Assembly (NCBI RefSeq): GCF_042926695.1
Contig: NZ_CP170642.1
Location: 1,116,001-1,180,000, forward strand
Direction: 5' to 3'
DNA: 64,000 nt
From: Lonepinella koalarum
GTDB lineage: Bacteria; Pseudomonadota; Gammaproteobacteria; Enterobacterales; Pasteurellaceae
Positions 33,244 to 41,593 of the stretch are shown piece by piece (position 1 is the stretch's first letter; every line of letters begins with the position of its first letter). A program made the position numbers and the translations under genes. The notes under the pieces were generated by a model. The model saw only the letters and a list, made by a program, of their open reading frames with translations, was not told the DNA's origin and made no database searches.

Positions 33244-33317
33244 AACCGTTTTCAATGCCCTTTAAAGGGAAATTTAAGGGGCATTTATAAACGATTTTAT
33301 TGACGCAAGGAGCAACT

Positions 33318-33530
33318 ATGACAACAAAGAAACCCACATCCATTGAAGACAAAGCACGCTACCGCCACTGGAGCGAAATAGCCAGTGATGCCGAAAAGCA
33401 AGGTGATTACCGCACTGCTGCCGAAGCGTGGAACTCGGCGATGCACTGTGCCAATCTTAAAAATCAAGAATGGTGTGCAGGGCGGCGAGAATTTTGCGAA
33501 CGAATGATAAAACGACCATTTCGGGGGTAA
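33318..33530 (+). CDS. ANR-family regulator
   Basis: 70 residues: YRHWSEIASDAEKQGDYRTA, AEAWNSAMHCANLKNQEWCA, GRREFCERM. This TPR-like helical pair with WxxAxxxAxxxxNxEWCxxRxxFC is the ANR signature, small proteins that bind and inhibit AraC-type activators. ATG 33318 behind AAGGAG. Confidence 0.75.
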   Translation: MTTKKPTSIEDKARYRHWSEIASDAEKQGDYRTAAEAWNSAMHCANLKNQEWCAGRREFCERMIKRPFRG

Positions 33531-33532
33531 CA

Positions 33533-33706
33533 ATGAACATCAGAAAACCGAGTTTTAACGAGCAACTGGATGATGTGTATCAAAGCCTTGATACCGCCCG
33601 TTATTTGCACGCCGAAGACGAGCCCCAATCCGCCCTGAAAATGCTAAAACAAGCACAACAGGAACTAAAGCAAATGATTTGGCGGTTGACGCCAATCACC
33701 CATTAA
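33533..33706 (+). CDS. 57-residue helical hypothetical protein
   Basis: Starts three bases after the ANR gene. FNEQLDDVYQSLDTARYLHA, then ALKMLKQAQQELKQMIWRL: two amphipathic helices. Unknown. Confidence 0.5.
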   Translation: MNIRKPSFNEQLDDVYQSLDTARYLHAEDEPQSALKMLKQAQQELKQMIWRLTPITH

Positions 33707-33744
33707 TCAATTAATTAATTAACCCAGTTCAACAGGAGAACACA

Positions 33745-34659
33745 ATGAAAAACAGTGATTTTATTAAAATGACCAGCGTGAGTATTTACAGTATGGCGTT
33801 TCCAACCGATAAACTGGTGGAAACCTTAGAAAATGCCATCTTTGATACGGTGAATAATCAAAAATTTGAACTGATTCACAACCCCATCACAGGGGAAAAA
33901 GTGCATAAATTAGGCGAAAATGGTTTGTTTTTCTCCATCCGTGCAGAATACAAACCGATAACAGCAATCATGTTATCCAGTAAATATTATGCCATGATGC
34001 AAGATAATCCTGAGGGACGAGCGGAAGAGGAAATAATACAATTGGCCCATACGGAATTAATGCAGACACTTCCTACCGTGTCAGAAATTTACAACTTTTT
34101 CTATAATACCGAAACCGAATTATTGATGATGAACAGCCGTTCACAGCGAGCCAAATTGGCATTGACACAATTAATTCATCTGTTCGGCTTGGCAGGGATG
34201 AAAAGCATCATTGTATCGGATGAGAAATTAGGCTTAAACCAAAAACTTGAAGATTATTTAAACAACGGCACACCATTATTTAAAGGCGTTGAATTTGATT
34301 TTGAAGCCACGCTGGTGCGTGAAAATGCCGATGAAAAAGCCTATCTCACCTGTAAACATGTAGATCAACCAAGTGGCAAGGAAAAAGCCTTGCAAGCCTT
34401 GAAAGACGGCTTTGCAGTGCAATCCTTGAAAATGAATTGCCTTGATGACGTGAAATTTAAACTGGATAGACAGTTAGAAATCCGTTCTATGCGTTGGACA
34501 GGCATGGCGAAAACCGCCAACAAATTAGACCGACAAGGCACAGGGTGTACTGGTATTTTTTATGGCTTTATCCAAAATCAATTTGACGTATTAAATCGGA
34601 TTGAAAAGCATACGTTATTAACCTTTACGCAAGACACTAAGCTAGAAACCTTTGCCTAA
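33745..34659 (+). CDS. Hypothetical early protein, possibly RdgC-like
   Basis: 304 residues, ribosome site AGGAG. The order of elements is like RdgC recombination-associated proteins: an N-terminal domain (VSIYSMAFPTDKLVETLENA), a central segment on motifs SRSQRAKLALTQLIHLFGLA, then EFDFEATLVRENADEKAYLT and a C-terminal LKMNCLDDVKFKLDRQLEI. RdgC encircles DNA and restrains RecA. The resemblance is loose, so the name is only a suggestion. Confidence 0.4.
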   Translation: MKNSDFIKMTSVSIYSMAFPTDKLVETLENAIFDTVNNQKFELIHNPITGEKVHKLGENGLFFSIRAEYKPITAIMLSSKYYAMMQDNPEGRAEEEIIQLAHTELMQTLPTVSEIYNFFYNTETELLMMNSRSQRAKLALTQLIHLFGLAGMKSIIVSDEKLGLNQKLEDYLNNGTPLFKGVEFDFEATLVRENADEKAYLTCKHVDQPSGKEKALQALKDGFAVQSLKMNCLDDVKFKLDRQLEIRSMRWTGMAKTANKLDRQGTGCTGIFYGFIQNQFDVLNRIEKHTLLTFTQDTKLETFA

Positions 34660-34738
34660 AAGTTATTTACAGCTCATTGTGTTTTACGTTGTAGCAGTGA
34701 GCTGAATAATAAGTTTTACCCCAAAAGGAGTCACCCAA

Positions 34739-35203
34739 ATGAAATGTAAATGCCCTGCTTGTGGGGCGGTGTTATCCCTTGATGTGTTGTTACAACATGA
34801 GCAAGCAAGTCAAGCCGTCTTTTCTGCCTTATCCATTAATGGCGAATTTGGTCGCTTGGCAGTGCAATATTTAGGACTCTTTCGCCCTGAAAAAACCATG
34901 CTGACAATGGAACGGCTGACGAAAGTGTTGAATGAATTGTTAGATATTGTCAATGCTGGGGGATTTAAACGCAATGGTCAGCAAGTGAATACCAGTTTAG
35001 ACAGTTGGATTGACGGCTTAAATGCGGTGTTAACTAACCGCCATGCGATTAAACGTCCGCTCACGTCGCATAATTATTTATTAGAAGTGGTGAGCCAACG
35101 CCAAGGGCGAGTGGTGAGAGTGATAAACCACGCTGAATCACGCCGATTTGAAAGCAAAACCGGCAAAGCGGTGGCAAGTCTGGTGGAGTTTGCCAATGAG
35201 TAA
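34739..35203 (+). CDS. Zinc-knuckle hypothetical protein
   Basis: 154 residues. MKCKCPACGAVLSLDVLLQH gives a two-Cys zinc knuckle start; then a helical domain (MLTMERLTKVLNELLDIVNA, with a LTNRHAIKRPLTSHNYLLEV segment). Common in Mu-like phages of this family, before gemA. Its end overlaps the next start. Confidence 0.55.
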   Translation: MKCKCPACGAVLSLDVLLQHEQASQAVFSALSINGEFGRLAVQYLGLFRPEKTMLTMERLTKVLNELLDIVNAGGFKRNGQQVNTSLDSWIDGLNAVLTNRHAIKRPLTSHNYLLEVVSQRQGRVVRVINHAESRRFESKTGKAVASLVEFANE

Positions 35204-35600
35204 GCCTTTGCCGCCAGAAACGAAATGGTTAAAAAGCGTGGTCGCTCAGGGGTTGGCAAGATTAATTGTGTTAGGTTTACCAGGGCGACCAGCGGAAGAA
35301 ATGGCAAAACAGGTGGCAACTGTTTGGGTTGAAGCCTTGCTGTTTAAATTCAGTGGCTGGGACGAAAAATTAGACAGAAAACGTCTAGAAAAAGCCTTTA
35401 TGCAATTATGCTGTGATTGTGACAAATTCCCTAGTCCAAAGTTATTACTAGATTGTTTACCCCCTAGGGATATTGTATGCCTACCATCGCCTAAAAGTGA
35501 ACCGCTTAGCCCAGAACGGCAAGCCGAACTGGCACAGCGTTTTCAAGAGTTAAGACAATTTCTTGGACAAGCGAGCCAAACAAGACGAATAACCCCATAA
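35196..35600 (+). CDS. 134-residue hypothetical Mu-early protein
   Basis: ATG 35196 overlaps the previous gene by eight bases. Helical with a Cys-rich centre (LEKAFMQLCCDCDKFPSPKL, LLDCLPPRD) and Gln-rich tail. Likely co-translated with the upstream gene. Not recognised. Confidence 0.5.
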   Translation: MSKPLPPETKWLKSVVAQGLARLIVLGLPGRPAEEMAKQVATVWVEALLFKFSGWDEKLDRKRLEKAFMQLCCDCDKFPSPKLLLDCLPPRDIVCLPSPKSEPLSPERQAELAQRFQELRQFLGQASQTRRITP

Positions 35601-35612
35601 GGAAAAAGCATT

Positions 35613-36077
35613 ATGCACTACACCAAACCCAAATTAATTCAGCTGATCCACATTGCCAAGCAAAAACTCGGCATAGATGAATTTAGTTACCGAGCCATGT
35701 TGCAACGCATCGCTAAAAAAGATAGTTGCAAAGCCATGACCCTTGCTGAATTAATGCAAGTCATGCACGAATTAGAACAAAAAGGCTTTAAAGTGCGTGC
35801 AAACCATCGAAAATACTCGCCAAGCTCAAAAACTGCGGTGGTAAAAAGCCAAATTTCCAGCAAAATTAGAGCGATTTGGATTGATATGGCAAAACATGGC
35901 ATCATTCGTGACGGTTCAGAACAGGCGTTGAATGCATGGGTACGTTCCATTGCCAACCCCATTTTAAATCGTCAAAACCAACCTATTGTGTTAAACGTGG
36001 GGGCGTTAGATGACAGAATGGCAAGTCTAGTACTAGAACGGTTAAAACAATGGCAAAAACGCACCGCAAGCAATTAG
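35613..36077 (+). CDS. gemA: GemA-like regulatory protein (Mu gp16)
   Basis: 154 residues: KLIQLIHIAKQKLGIDEFSY, RAMLQRIAKKDSCKAMTLAE, LMQVMHELEQKGF, then IRAIWIDMAKHGIIRDGSEQ. This is the GemA/DUF1018 pattern. GemA alters host gene expression and DNA topology during Mu growth. Located before mor as expected. Confidence 0.9.
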   Translation: MHYTKPKLIQLIHIAKQKLGIDEFSYRAMLQRIAKKDSCKAMTLAELMQVMHELEQKGFKVRANHRKYSPSSKTAVVKSQISSKIRAIWIDMAKHGIIRDGSEQALNAWVRSIANPILNRQNQPIVLNVGALDDRMASLVLERLKQWQKRTASN

Positions 36078-36152
36078 TCAAAAAATCTTTTCCATAAGCC
36101 AAACGGAACCGCTATAATTTTAACCATAGATCATTCTTACGGAGAGCAGACA

Positions 36153-36524
36153 ATGTTAAACGAACAAATTGACAATTTTCAACAAAAAGCCCCTGAGCTA
36201 TTGTCAGATCTTGCCAAACGTATTGAACTGGGCGTATTGTCTAAAATGTCGTCTGCCAACGATGAAAACCAGCAACAAGCTCGTCAAATTGGCATTGAAA
36301 TTGCCCATGATATTGCCAACGCTTGGGGCGGTGAAGTGATTTATATTCCACGTAATTTGATTTTGTTATTAAGCGAACGTGATCGGCAAATTTACGCCGA
36401 ATTTAACGGCAGAAACCATAGCGAATTGGCACGCAAATACAAAGTTTCTATGCAATGGGTATATCAAATTGTGAAGAAAATGCGAAAGGAAGAGATTGAC
36501 CGCCAACAACCGCAGTTGTTTTAG
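36153..36524 (+). CDS. mor: Mor transcription activator
   Basis: 123 residues: a dimerisation domain (ELLSDLAKRIELGVLSKMSS) and helix-turn-helix (YAEFNGRNHSELARKYKVSM, then QWVYQIVKKMRKEE). Mor activates the middle promoter of Mu. Ribosome site GGAG. Confidence 0.9.
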   Translation: MLNEQIDNFQQKAPELLSDLAKRIELGVLSKMSSANDENQQQARQIGIEIAHDIANAWGGEVIYIPRNLILLLSERDRQIYAEFNGRNHSELARKYKVSMQWVYQIVKKMRKEEIDRQQPQLF

Positions 36525-36568
36525 TATTCTTTAAACTGTTTTAAAAGACAAGAAGGTTATTCATGTTT

Positions 36569-36601
36569 AAGCTTTACCTATTTTCTGGTAAGGCTTTTTC
36601 A
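36569..36601 (+). terminator. Terminator after mor
   Basis: GCTTTACC-TATTTTCT-GGTAAGGC followed by T5. Ends the early/mor unit ahead of the XRE pair. Confidence 0.6.
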
Positions 36602-36711
36602 GCATTCAATAATTAACTAAAAAGGTAAATTAATTTTATATAATATTGATTTTTTGTTTTTGGTTGTAGTAATCTTACACAAACTTTAATTCAAGTGAGG
36701 AGAACAATATT

Positions 36712-37077
36712 ATGGCACTTACAGAATTTGGCAAAGCGGTTCGTAAGGCAAGAATTGATGCTAACGAAACATTGCTTAGTATGGCTAAAAAAATCGGAAC
36801 AAGCCCAGCCTTTTTGAGTGGAATGGAAACTGGGCGAAAAAAAATATCTAATGAATGGATAGAAAAGGTCGTTGCTTTTTTCAATGAGAAAAAAGTCAAA
36901 ATTGAGAATCTATCTGAATTGGCTCACATCTCTAATGCTACCATTCCCGTTGAAGGCTTGCCATTAAAACAACAAATGTTGGTGGCTGGGTTTGCAAAAT
37001 CCGCCATGACAGCAGAGCAACTTAAAAAATTTGCAAATTTTTTGGAAGAAATTAATCATCAAAAGGAGAATAATTGA
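36712..37077 (+). CDS. XRE-family regulator
   Basis: 121 residues: FGKAVRKARIDANETLLSMA, KKIGTSPAFLSGMETGRKKI, a helix-turn-helix, then a helical tail (AMTAEQLKKFANFLEEIN). Its TGA overlaps the ATG of the ImmA-like gene, the order seen in XRE/ImmA-IrrE pairs, where the peptidase removes the repressor. Confidence 0.75.
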   Translation: MALTEFGKAVRKARIDANETLLSMAKKIGTSPAFLSGMETGRKKISNEWIEKVVAFFNEKKVKIENLSELAHISNATIPVEGLPLKQQMLVAGFAKSAMTAEQLKKFANFLEEINHQKENN

Positions 37078-37451
37078 TGAGTATACAAAGTCTTTTGTAT
37101 CAAATGAACGGTTACCGAGTATCCCCAATGACGAGAAATGATATAGCACAAATTGCGACGCCAATAGCTAAACAATTTGGATTAAACTCTAAAAACAGAA
37201 AACAATTAGACAAAATCTTAGAAAAAGTCAGCGATATTGCCACTATAGACATTCTTTCTGATGAAGAGTGGCAAGAACTCACCTTAAATTTCACTAAAGG
37301 TCATTATAGTCCAGCAGAACTTACCATTCGCATTCCTGAGCGAACTTACATAGAGGCTTGTCAAGGCGATTATGATGCTCTTAGACAAGATTCACGAAAG
37401 AGTGTAGCAATTTTTTATAAAAATTACCACTTTTCTAAGTTTAAGTTGTAA
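37077..37451 (+). pseudogene. ImmA/IrrE-like protein lacking the metallopeptidase motif
   Basis: 124 residues from ATG 37077. The N-terminal part (SLLYQMNGYRVSPMTRNDIA, FGLNSKNRKQLDKILEKVSD) and FTKGHYSPAELTIRIPERTY, IEACQGDYDAL follow the ImmA-type protein of such pairs, where a HExxH helix should come next. Instead the sequence turns to RQDSRKSVAIFYKNYHFSKF and stops. No zinc site is left. Either truncated by recombination or turned into a non-catalytic partner of the XRE protein. Confidence 0.55.
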
Positions 37452-37485
37452 TAAATTCGCTCTTCTATCGTAAAAGGGGACGCTT

Positions 37486-37629
37486 ATGTTCTTTGAAACG
37501 ACACAAAACAGTGGTGTTGTGGTGGTTTATACCCCCTATATCACTAAAAATGGTAAACGTATCTACCGTAAAAATGGTGGTATGTTCCGTTTTGAAGTGC
37601 CAGCGAATGAATATCGTTGTCACATCTGA
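37486..37629 (+). CDS. 47-residue hypothetical protein
   Basis: MFFETTQNSGVVVVYTPYIT, KNGKRIYRKNGGMFRFEVPA: beta-strand rich, basic, behind AAGGGGA. It sits just before the late lysis operon. Unknown. Confidence 0.5.
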   Translation: MFFETTQNSGVVVVYTPYITKNGKRIYRKNGGMFRFEVPANEYRCHI

Positions 37630-37672
37630 TCTTTAAAGCCGTTTAAAATTAATTTTAAACGAAATTAATTAC

Positions 37673-37713
37673 ACTCCAGTTATTAAATTAAACTTGATAA
37701 CTGGAGTTTTTTT
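37673..37713 (+). terminator. Strong terminator hairpin holding the endolysin ribosome site
   Basis: ACTCCAGTTAT (37673-37683) pairs with ATAACTGGAGT (37697-37707); T7 follows and the endolysin ATG comes at once (37714). The only ribosome site, GGAG, lies in the right arm. Confidence 0.8.
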
Positions 37714-38259
37714 ATGACCATTCAAATCAACAAAATTGTGATCCACTGTTCCGCCACACGTAACGGCAAATCCCTTGCTCGCAATGGGTTAACTGCTGCC
37801 CAAGTGATTGACAGTTGGCACAAACAACGAGGTTTTAAACGCACTGAGGCGAACCGCAAAGACTTTAATCCTAATTTAGGTTCAATCGGCTATCACTATG
37901 TAATTGATATCGACGGCACGGTAGAAACGGGGCGGAAAATTGGCGAAACAGGGGCGCATGTGAAAGGGCATAATACCAACAGTATTGGCATTTGCCTTGT
38001 GGGCGGAATCACGGCAGACGGCAAGAACCATGGCGAATACACGGCTCAACAATGGTGGGCATTGTATGATTTATTGTTGAATTTAGAACAACGTTTCCCG
38101 CATGCCAAAATTTACGGACACCGTGACTTATCGCCTGATTTAAACGGCGACGGCAAAATCACTCGCAATGAGTGGCTGAAAGATTGCCCTTGTTTTGATG
38201 TGTGGCAATGGCTGGATAGTGGTGAAGTGATTAACGTAGATCATTTATTTAAGGGGTAG
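37714..38259 (+). CDS. N-acetylmuramoyl-L-alanine amidase (endolysin)
   Basis: 181 residues, amidase-2/T7-lysozyme family: zinc ligands in KIVIHCSATRNG (His), FPHAKIYGHRDLSP (His) and WLKDCPCFDVW (Cys), with the conserved GSIGYHYVIDIDG and GAHVKGHNTNSIGICLVGG segments. Cleaves peptidoglycan for lysis. No signal sequence, so it needs a holin. Start of the lysis cassette. Confidence 0.95.
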   Translation: MTIQINKIVIHCSATRNGKSLARNGLTAAQVIDSWHKQRGFKRTEANRKDFNPNLGSIGYHYVIDIDGTVETGRKIGETGAHVKGHNTNSIGICLVGGITADGKNHGEYTAQQWWALYDLLLNLEQRFPHAKIYGHRDLSPDLNGDGKITRNEWLKDCPCFDVWQWLDSGEVINVDHLFKG

Positions 38260-38262
38260 ATT

Positions 38263-38409
38263 ATGCAAATTTTTATCAATATTTTAACCCTTTTTGCAAC
38301 AGGGTTTTCCTTGGCTACTGGGGCGATTTTTGCGGTGGTAATTTTTGAATATATCCGCAATCGGGTCATAAAATGGAAAGTAAGAAGAGAAATCAGAAAT
38401 GAGCGTTAA
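38263..38409 (+). CDS. 48-residue membrane protein (lysis cassette)
   Basis: Four bases after the amidase. One or two hydrophobic segments (MQIFINILTLFATGFSLATG, AIFAVVIFEYI) then a basic tail (RNRVIKWKVRREIRNER). Size, charge and place fit a small holin, but this is inference. Its end overlaps the next gene. Confidence 0.5.
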   Translation: MQIFINILTLFATGFSLATGAIFAVVIFEYIRNRVIKWKVRREIRNER

Positions 38410-38626
38410 GGAGCTGATTAGTAACCATGATGGACGGCTTTCCACGACGGCAACCATTCAATTTTTCGGCTTTGTGGCTGCGGTGGGCGTCATGCTGTAT
38501 AGCGTGTATATGGATAAATCCTATGTTCCCGAATTATTTAGCACGTTTTTATTTGCCTGTGTTGGCACCGCTGCCACCAAAGGCGTGACGAATGCACTTC
38601 AGAGGACAGAGGACGGAAGGGGGTAA
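38399..38626 (+). CDS. DUF2644-type membrane protein, holin candidate
   Basis: 75 residues: MSVKELISNHDGRLSTTATI, FFGFVAAVGVMLYSVYM, then a second span (FSTFLFACVGTAATKGVTNA). Two membrane segments and place between amidase and spanins suggest a holin or holin partner. DUF2644 is typical of Haemophilus Mu-like phages. Confidence 0.65.
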   Translation: MSVKELISNHDGRLSTTATIQFFGFVAAVGVMLYSVYMDKSYVPELFSTFLFACVGTAATKGVTNALQRTEDGRG

Positions 38627-38629
38627 ACC

Positions 38630-38902
38630 ATGAATTTGATTTTAATTGGTGTTGTGTTGGCGGTGATTGGCGTGGTTGTGGGCTGGTTTAAATGGTTTAT
38701 GGCAAGCCGAGAGGTGGAAAAATTACTAAAAACCACGGCAATCTTGCAAGAAGAAAAGGCGACACTACAACAGCAAAAAGCCGTAGTCGAAACCCAAGTA
38801 AAAAACTATCAGGTGAAACAGAACAATGAAAAAAACGCTCGCAATATTGACCGCACTGCTATTGTTGACCAGTTGCACACCCAAGGTGATCTCCGTGACT
38901 AA
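38630..38902 (+). CDS. DUF2681-type inner-membrane spanin (Rz-like)
   Basis: 90 residues: one N-terminal span (LILIGVVLAVIGVVVGWFKW) and a coiled coil (EVEKLLKTTAILQEEKATLQ, QQKAVVETQVKNYQVKQNN). This is the i-spanin design. The outer-membrane partner gene starts inside it in another frame. Confidence 0.75.
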   Translation: MNLILIGVVLAVIGVVVGWFKWFMASREVEKLLKTTAILQEEKATLQQQKAVVETQVKNYQVKQNNEKNARNIDRTAIVDQLHTQGDLRD

Positions 38903-39056
38903 TTCAAGTTGTGCAGGCTTTAGTTTGATTACCGCAAGCCGACAAGACACCACTGAAACCCTACGCCAGATTTTAGTGCATAACAGCAACTATCGGGCAA
39001 TTTGTGAGCAAGGGGGCTTACAAACAGAACCACAAGGAGAGCCACACAATGAGTGA
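38826..39056 (+). CDS. Outer-membrane lipoprotein spanin (Rz1-like)
   Basis: 76 residues starting within the i-spanin gene. MKKTLAILTALLLLTSCTPK is a lipoprotein signal with lipobox LTSC. The mature part is short. Embedded Rz/Rz1-type pairs fuse inner and outer membranes at lysis. Confidence 0.8.
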   Translation: MKKTLAILTALLLLTSCTPKVISVTNSSCAGFSLITASRQDTTETLRQILVHNSNYRAICEQGGLQTEPQGEPHNE

Positions 39057-39375
39057 TTTTTTAGATGCACTGCAACGCCACTGGGGGCTGATTGTTACCG
39101 TGGCAGGAGCAGTATGGGCAATTATGAAGTTATCCATGGACAGCAAATATCCCAATAAAAATGATTTAAAAGCCGTCTGTCAAAATATTTTTGAAGTGGA
39201 AGCTCGTATTACCCATATCGAAGATACCTTAGAACATCTACCGACCATGGAGCAAATCAGCGAATTAAACGTCTTGATGACCGCCATAAAAGGCGAAATG
39301 GGGACGGTTAATTCAAGGTTGAGTACGCTCACCTACCAAGTAAATTTATTAATTGAAGACCGAGTAAGGAATTAA
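39049..39375 (+). CDS. DUF2730 family phage protein
   Basis: 108 residues from ATG 39049, overlapping the lipoprotein end. Hydrophobic start (HWGLIVTVAGAVWAIMKLSM) and a coiled coil (IFEVEARITHIEDTLEHLPT). This DUF2730/Mu gp25-like gene stands before the gp26 and gp27 genes in Mu-like phages. Confidence 0.75.
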   Translation: MSDFLDALQRHWGLIVTVAGAVWAIMKLSMDSKYPNKNDLKAVCQNIFEVEARITHIEDTLEHLPTMEQISELNVLMTAIKGEMGTVNSRLSTLTYQVNLLIEDRVRN

Positions 39376-39377
39376 CC

Positions 39378-39698
39378 ATGAGCATGCCAAGAAATATTTT
39401 TTATGAAGACCAACGTTTAGTGATATTACGTAGCCTTGTAGATTGTGGTTATGACGCCAACGAATCCATTTTAAATGATTGTTTAGGCTTATATGGTCAC
39501 GATATTAGCCGTGATTTAGTCAAAAATCATCTGCACTGGCTAGAAGAGCAAGGCTTAGTCACCCTGACACATATTACCACGCTGGCCACACCGCAAAATC
39601 ACGATTTTCTGGTCGCCAGTATTACCCAACGTGGGTTAGATGTGGCCCAAGGGCGAGCCATGGTGAACGGTGTAAAACGCCCAAGTCCAACATGTTAA
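39378..39698 (+). CDS. Mu gp26-like winged-helix protein (VpaChn25_0724 type)
   Basis: 106 residues: YEDQRLVILRSLVDCGYDAN, ESILNDCLGLYGHDISRDLV, HLHWLEEQGLVTL, then a DVAQGRAMVNGVKRP tail. The winged helix and tail match a family between gp25 and gp27 in Mu-like phages, probably tied to packaging. Confidence 0.75.
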   Translation: MSMPRNIFYEDQRLVILRSLVDCGYDANESILNDCLGLYGHDISRDLVKNHLHWLEEQGLVTLTHITTLATPQNHDFLVASITQRGLDVAQGRAMVNGVKRPSPTC

Positions 39699-39720
39699 AC
39701 TGTCTTTAAAGGGGATTTAA

Positions 39721-40296
39721 ATGAGCGACAAAAACACCCGAGGACGAGCCAGTAAAGTAGATTTACTGCCACCGGACATCAAAACCCGATTAGCCATGAT
39801 GTTGCGTGACAAAATGTTTTCACAGGCGGAAATACTGGAAGAAATCAACGATCTTATCCGTGATTGTGGCTTACCTGATGACATGCGTTTAAGCAAAACT
39901 GGCTTAAACCGCTATGCCAACCGTATGGAGAAAATGGGAGCAAGAATCCGCCAGTCACGAGAAATAGCCGAAGTGTGGACCAAACAGTTTGGCGAAATGC
40001 CACAAAGTGATATTGGTAAAACCTTAATGGAATTGGTGAAACAAATTGCCTTTGATACGTCAATGTACTTAGGTGATCAACAAAATGGGGTGAGTGCTAA
40101 AGATTTATCTCTCTTGTCTGCGGCAGTGCAACGCCTAGAACAAGCCGAAAGCCTGAGCTTTAAACGTGAACAAGCGATTCGCCAAGAAACCATTAAACGA
40201 GCTGCTGAAGCAGTGGAACAAGCCGGTAAACAAGCCAACCTTTCTATTAATGATGTAAGTGAAATGATTAAGGCAGTATATGGACTTAACAGCTAA
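39721..40296 (+). CDS. DUF3486 family, Mu gp27 (putative small terminase)
   Basis: 191 residues: RGRASKVDLLPPDIKTRLAM, MLRDKMFSQAEILEEINDLI, LSKTGLNRYANRMEKMG, the DUF3486 pattern with an N-terminal helix-turn-helix. Regarded as the small terminase subunit of Mu. Its end overlaps the large-subunit start by 17 bases. Confidence 0.85.
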   Translation: MSDKNTRGRASKVDLLPPDIKTRLAMMLRDKMFSQAEILEEINDLIRDCGLPDDMRLSKTGLNRYANRMEKMGARIRQSREIAEVWTKQFGEMPQSDIGKTLMELVKQIAFDTSMYLGDQQNGVSAKDLSLLSAAVQRLEQAESLSFKREQAIRQETIKRAAEAVEQAGKQANLSINDVSEMIKAVYGLNS

Positions 40297-41590
40297 AGCG
40301 ATCCTTTTTGACTATCAAAAAAAATGGCTCAACGACAAAAGCCGTTTCAAGGTAGCCATGTTTGCTCGTCAAACTGGCAAAACCTTTACCACTACCCTTG
40401 AAATTGTGTTGGATTGTATTGAACACGAAATGAAAGGCGAGCGTACTCGCTGGGTTATTCTGTCTCGTGGGGAACGCCAAGCCAAAGAAGCGATGAACGA
40501 AGGGGTAAAACGTCATCTTGAAGCCATGGGAATAGCTTGCAATGTATTAGAAGTGCCATTTAGCCCAACGGTGAACGCCCTTGAAGTAGTGTTTCCTAAC
40601 GGCTCAAAAATCACCGCCCTACCAGCCAATCCCGACACGGCTCGGGGGTTTTCGGCTAACGTGTTTTTAGATGAATTTGCTTTTCATCAAGATAGCCGAG
40701 AAATTTGGAAAGCCTTGTTCCCAGTTATTTCCGCTGGTTGGAAATTACGAGTTGTCAGTACCCCAAATGGCAAAGGTAACAAGTTTTATGAGCTGATGAC
40801 TGACCTAAATAATACCGAATGGTCACGCCATAGCGTAGATATTTACCAAGCAGTAAGAGACGGCTTGCCACGCAATATTGACCAACTCAAAAAAGGCTTA
40901 AATGATGAGGATGCGTGGTCACAAGAATTTGAACTGAAATGGCTAGATGAAGCCAGTAGCTGGCTTTCCTATGATTTAATCGACGGCGTGGAACATGAAC
41001 ACGCTGGCATCCCTGAATTTTACGGTCACAACCCTTGCTTTGTGGGTATGGATATTGCCGTTCGGGGCGACTTAACCGTGATTTGGGTGCTAGAACTGAT
41101 CGGTGATGTCTATTGGACACGTGAAATCGTGGAATTAAAGCGAGTGCCTTTGCGTGAACAGTTAGACGAACTTGCCCATATTTTTAACCAATATAACGTC
41201 ATCAGTTGCTACCTTGACCAAACAGGCATGGGCGAAAAAATGGTCGAAGACGCCCAATATCAACACGGCAAAAGCCGAGTACAGGGCGTGCTGTTTAACG
41301 TGGCAAGCAAACTCAATATGGCAATCATTGGCAAAAATGCCTTTGAAGATCGCAAGATTCGGATCCCACAAGGTGACAATGCCTTACGAGAAGATTTACA
41401 TAAACTCAAAAAAATCACCGGCTCCACAGGGCAACCAAGATTTGTAGCAGAAAGCGACAGTCAAGGCCATGCGGATAGAACTTGGGCTTGTTTTCTGGCG
41501 CTGACTGCAGCGAGTGACGGTGTGGTGACACCGCTCAAAGCTCACAGTCGCCAAACCCGAACCAGTCGAAAACTTTTGCAAGGATATTAA
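40280..41590 (+). CDS. Terminase large subunit (Mu gp28)
   Basis: 436 residues. ATPase: KVAMFARQTGKTFTTTLEIV (Walker A variant), ANVFLDEFAFHQDSREIW (Walker B with Asp-Glu). Nuclease: FVGMDIAVRGDLTVIWVLEL and CYLDQTGMGEKMVED, the RuvC-like Asp residues. Packages DNA by headful cutting, including host flanks in Mu. Confidence 0.95.
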   Translation: MDLTAKAILFDYQKKWLNDKSRFKVAMFARQTGKTFTTTLEIVLDCIEHEMKGERTRWVILSRGERQAKEAMNEGVKRHLEAMGIACNVLEVPFSPTVNALEVVFPNGSKITALPANPDTARGFSANVFLDEFAFHQDSREIWKALFPVISAGWKLRVVSTPNGKGNKFYELMTDLNNTEWSRHSVDIYQAVRDGLPRNIDQLKKGLNDEDAWSQEFELKWLDEASSWLSYDLIDGVEHEHAGIPEFYGHNPCFVGMDIAVRGDLTVIWVLELIGDVYWTREIVELKRVPLREQLDELAHIFNQYNVISCYLDQTGMGEKMVEDAQYQHGKSRVQGVLFNVASKLNMAIIGKNAFEDRKIRIPQGDNALREDLHKLKKITGSTGQPRFVAESDSQGHADRTWACFLALTAASDGVVTPLKAHSRQTRTSRKLLQGY

Positions 41591-41593
41591 ACC

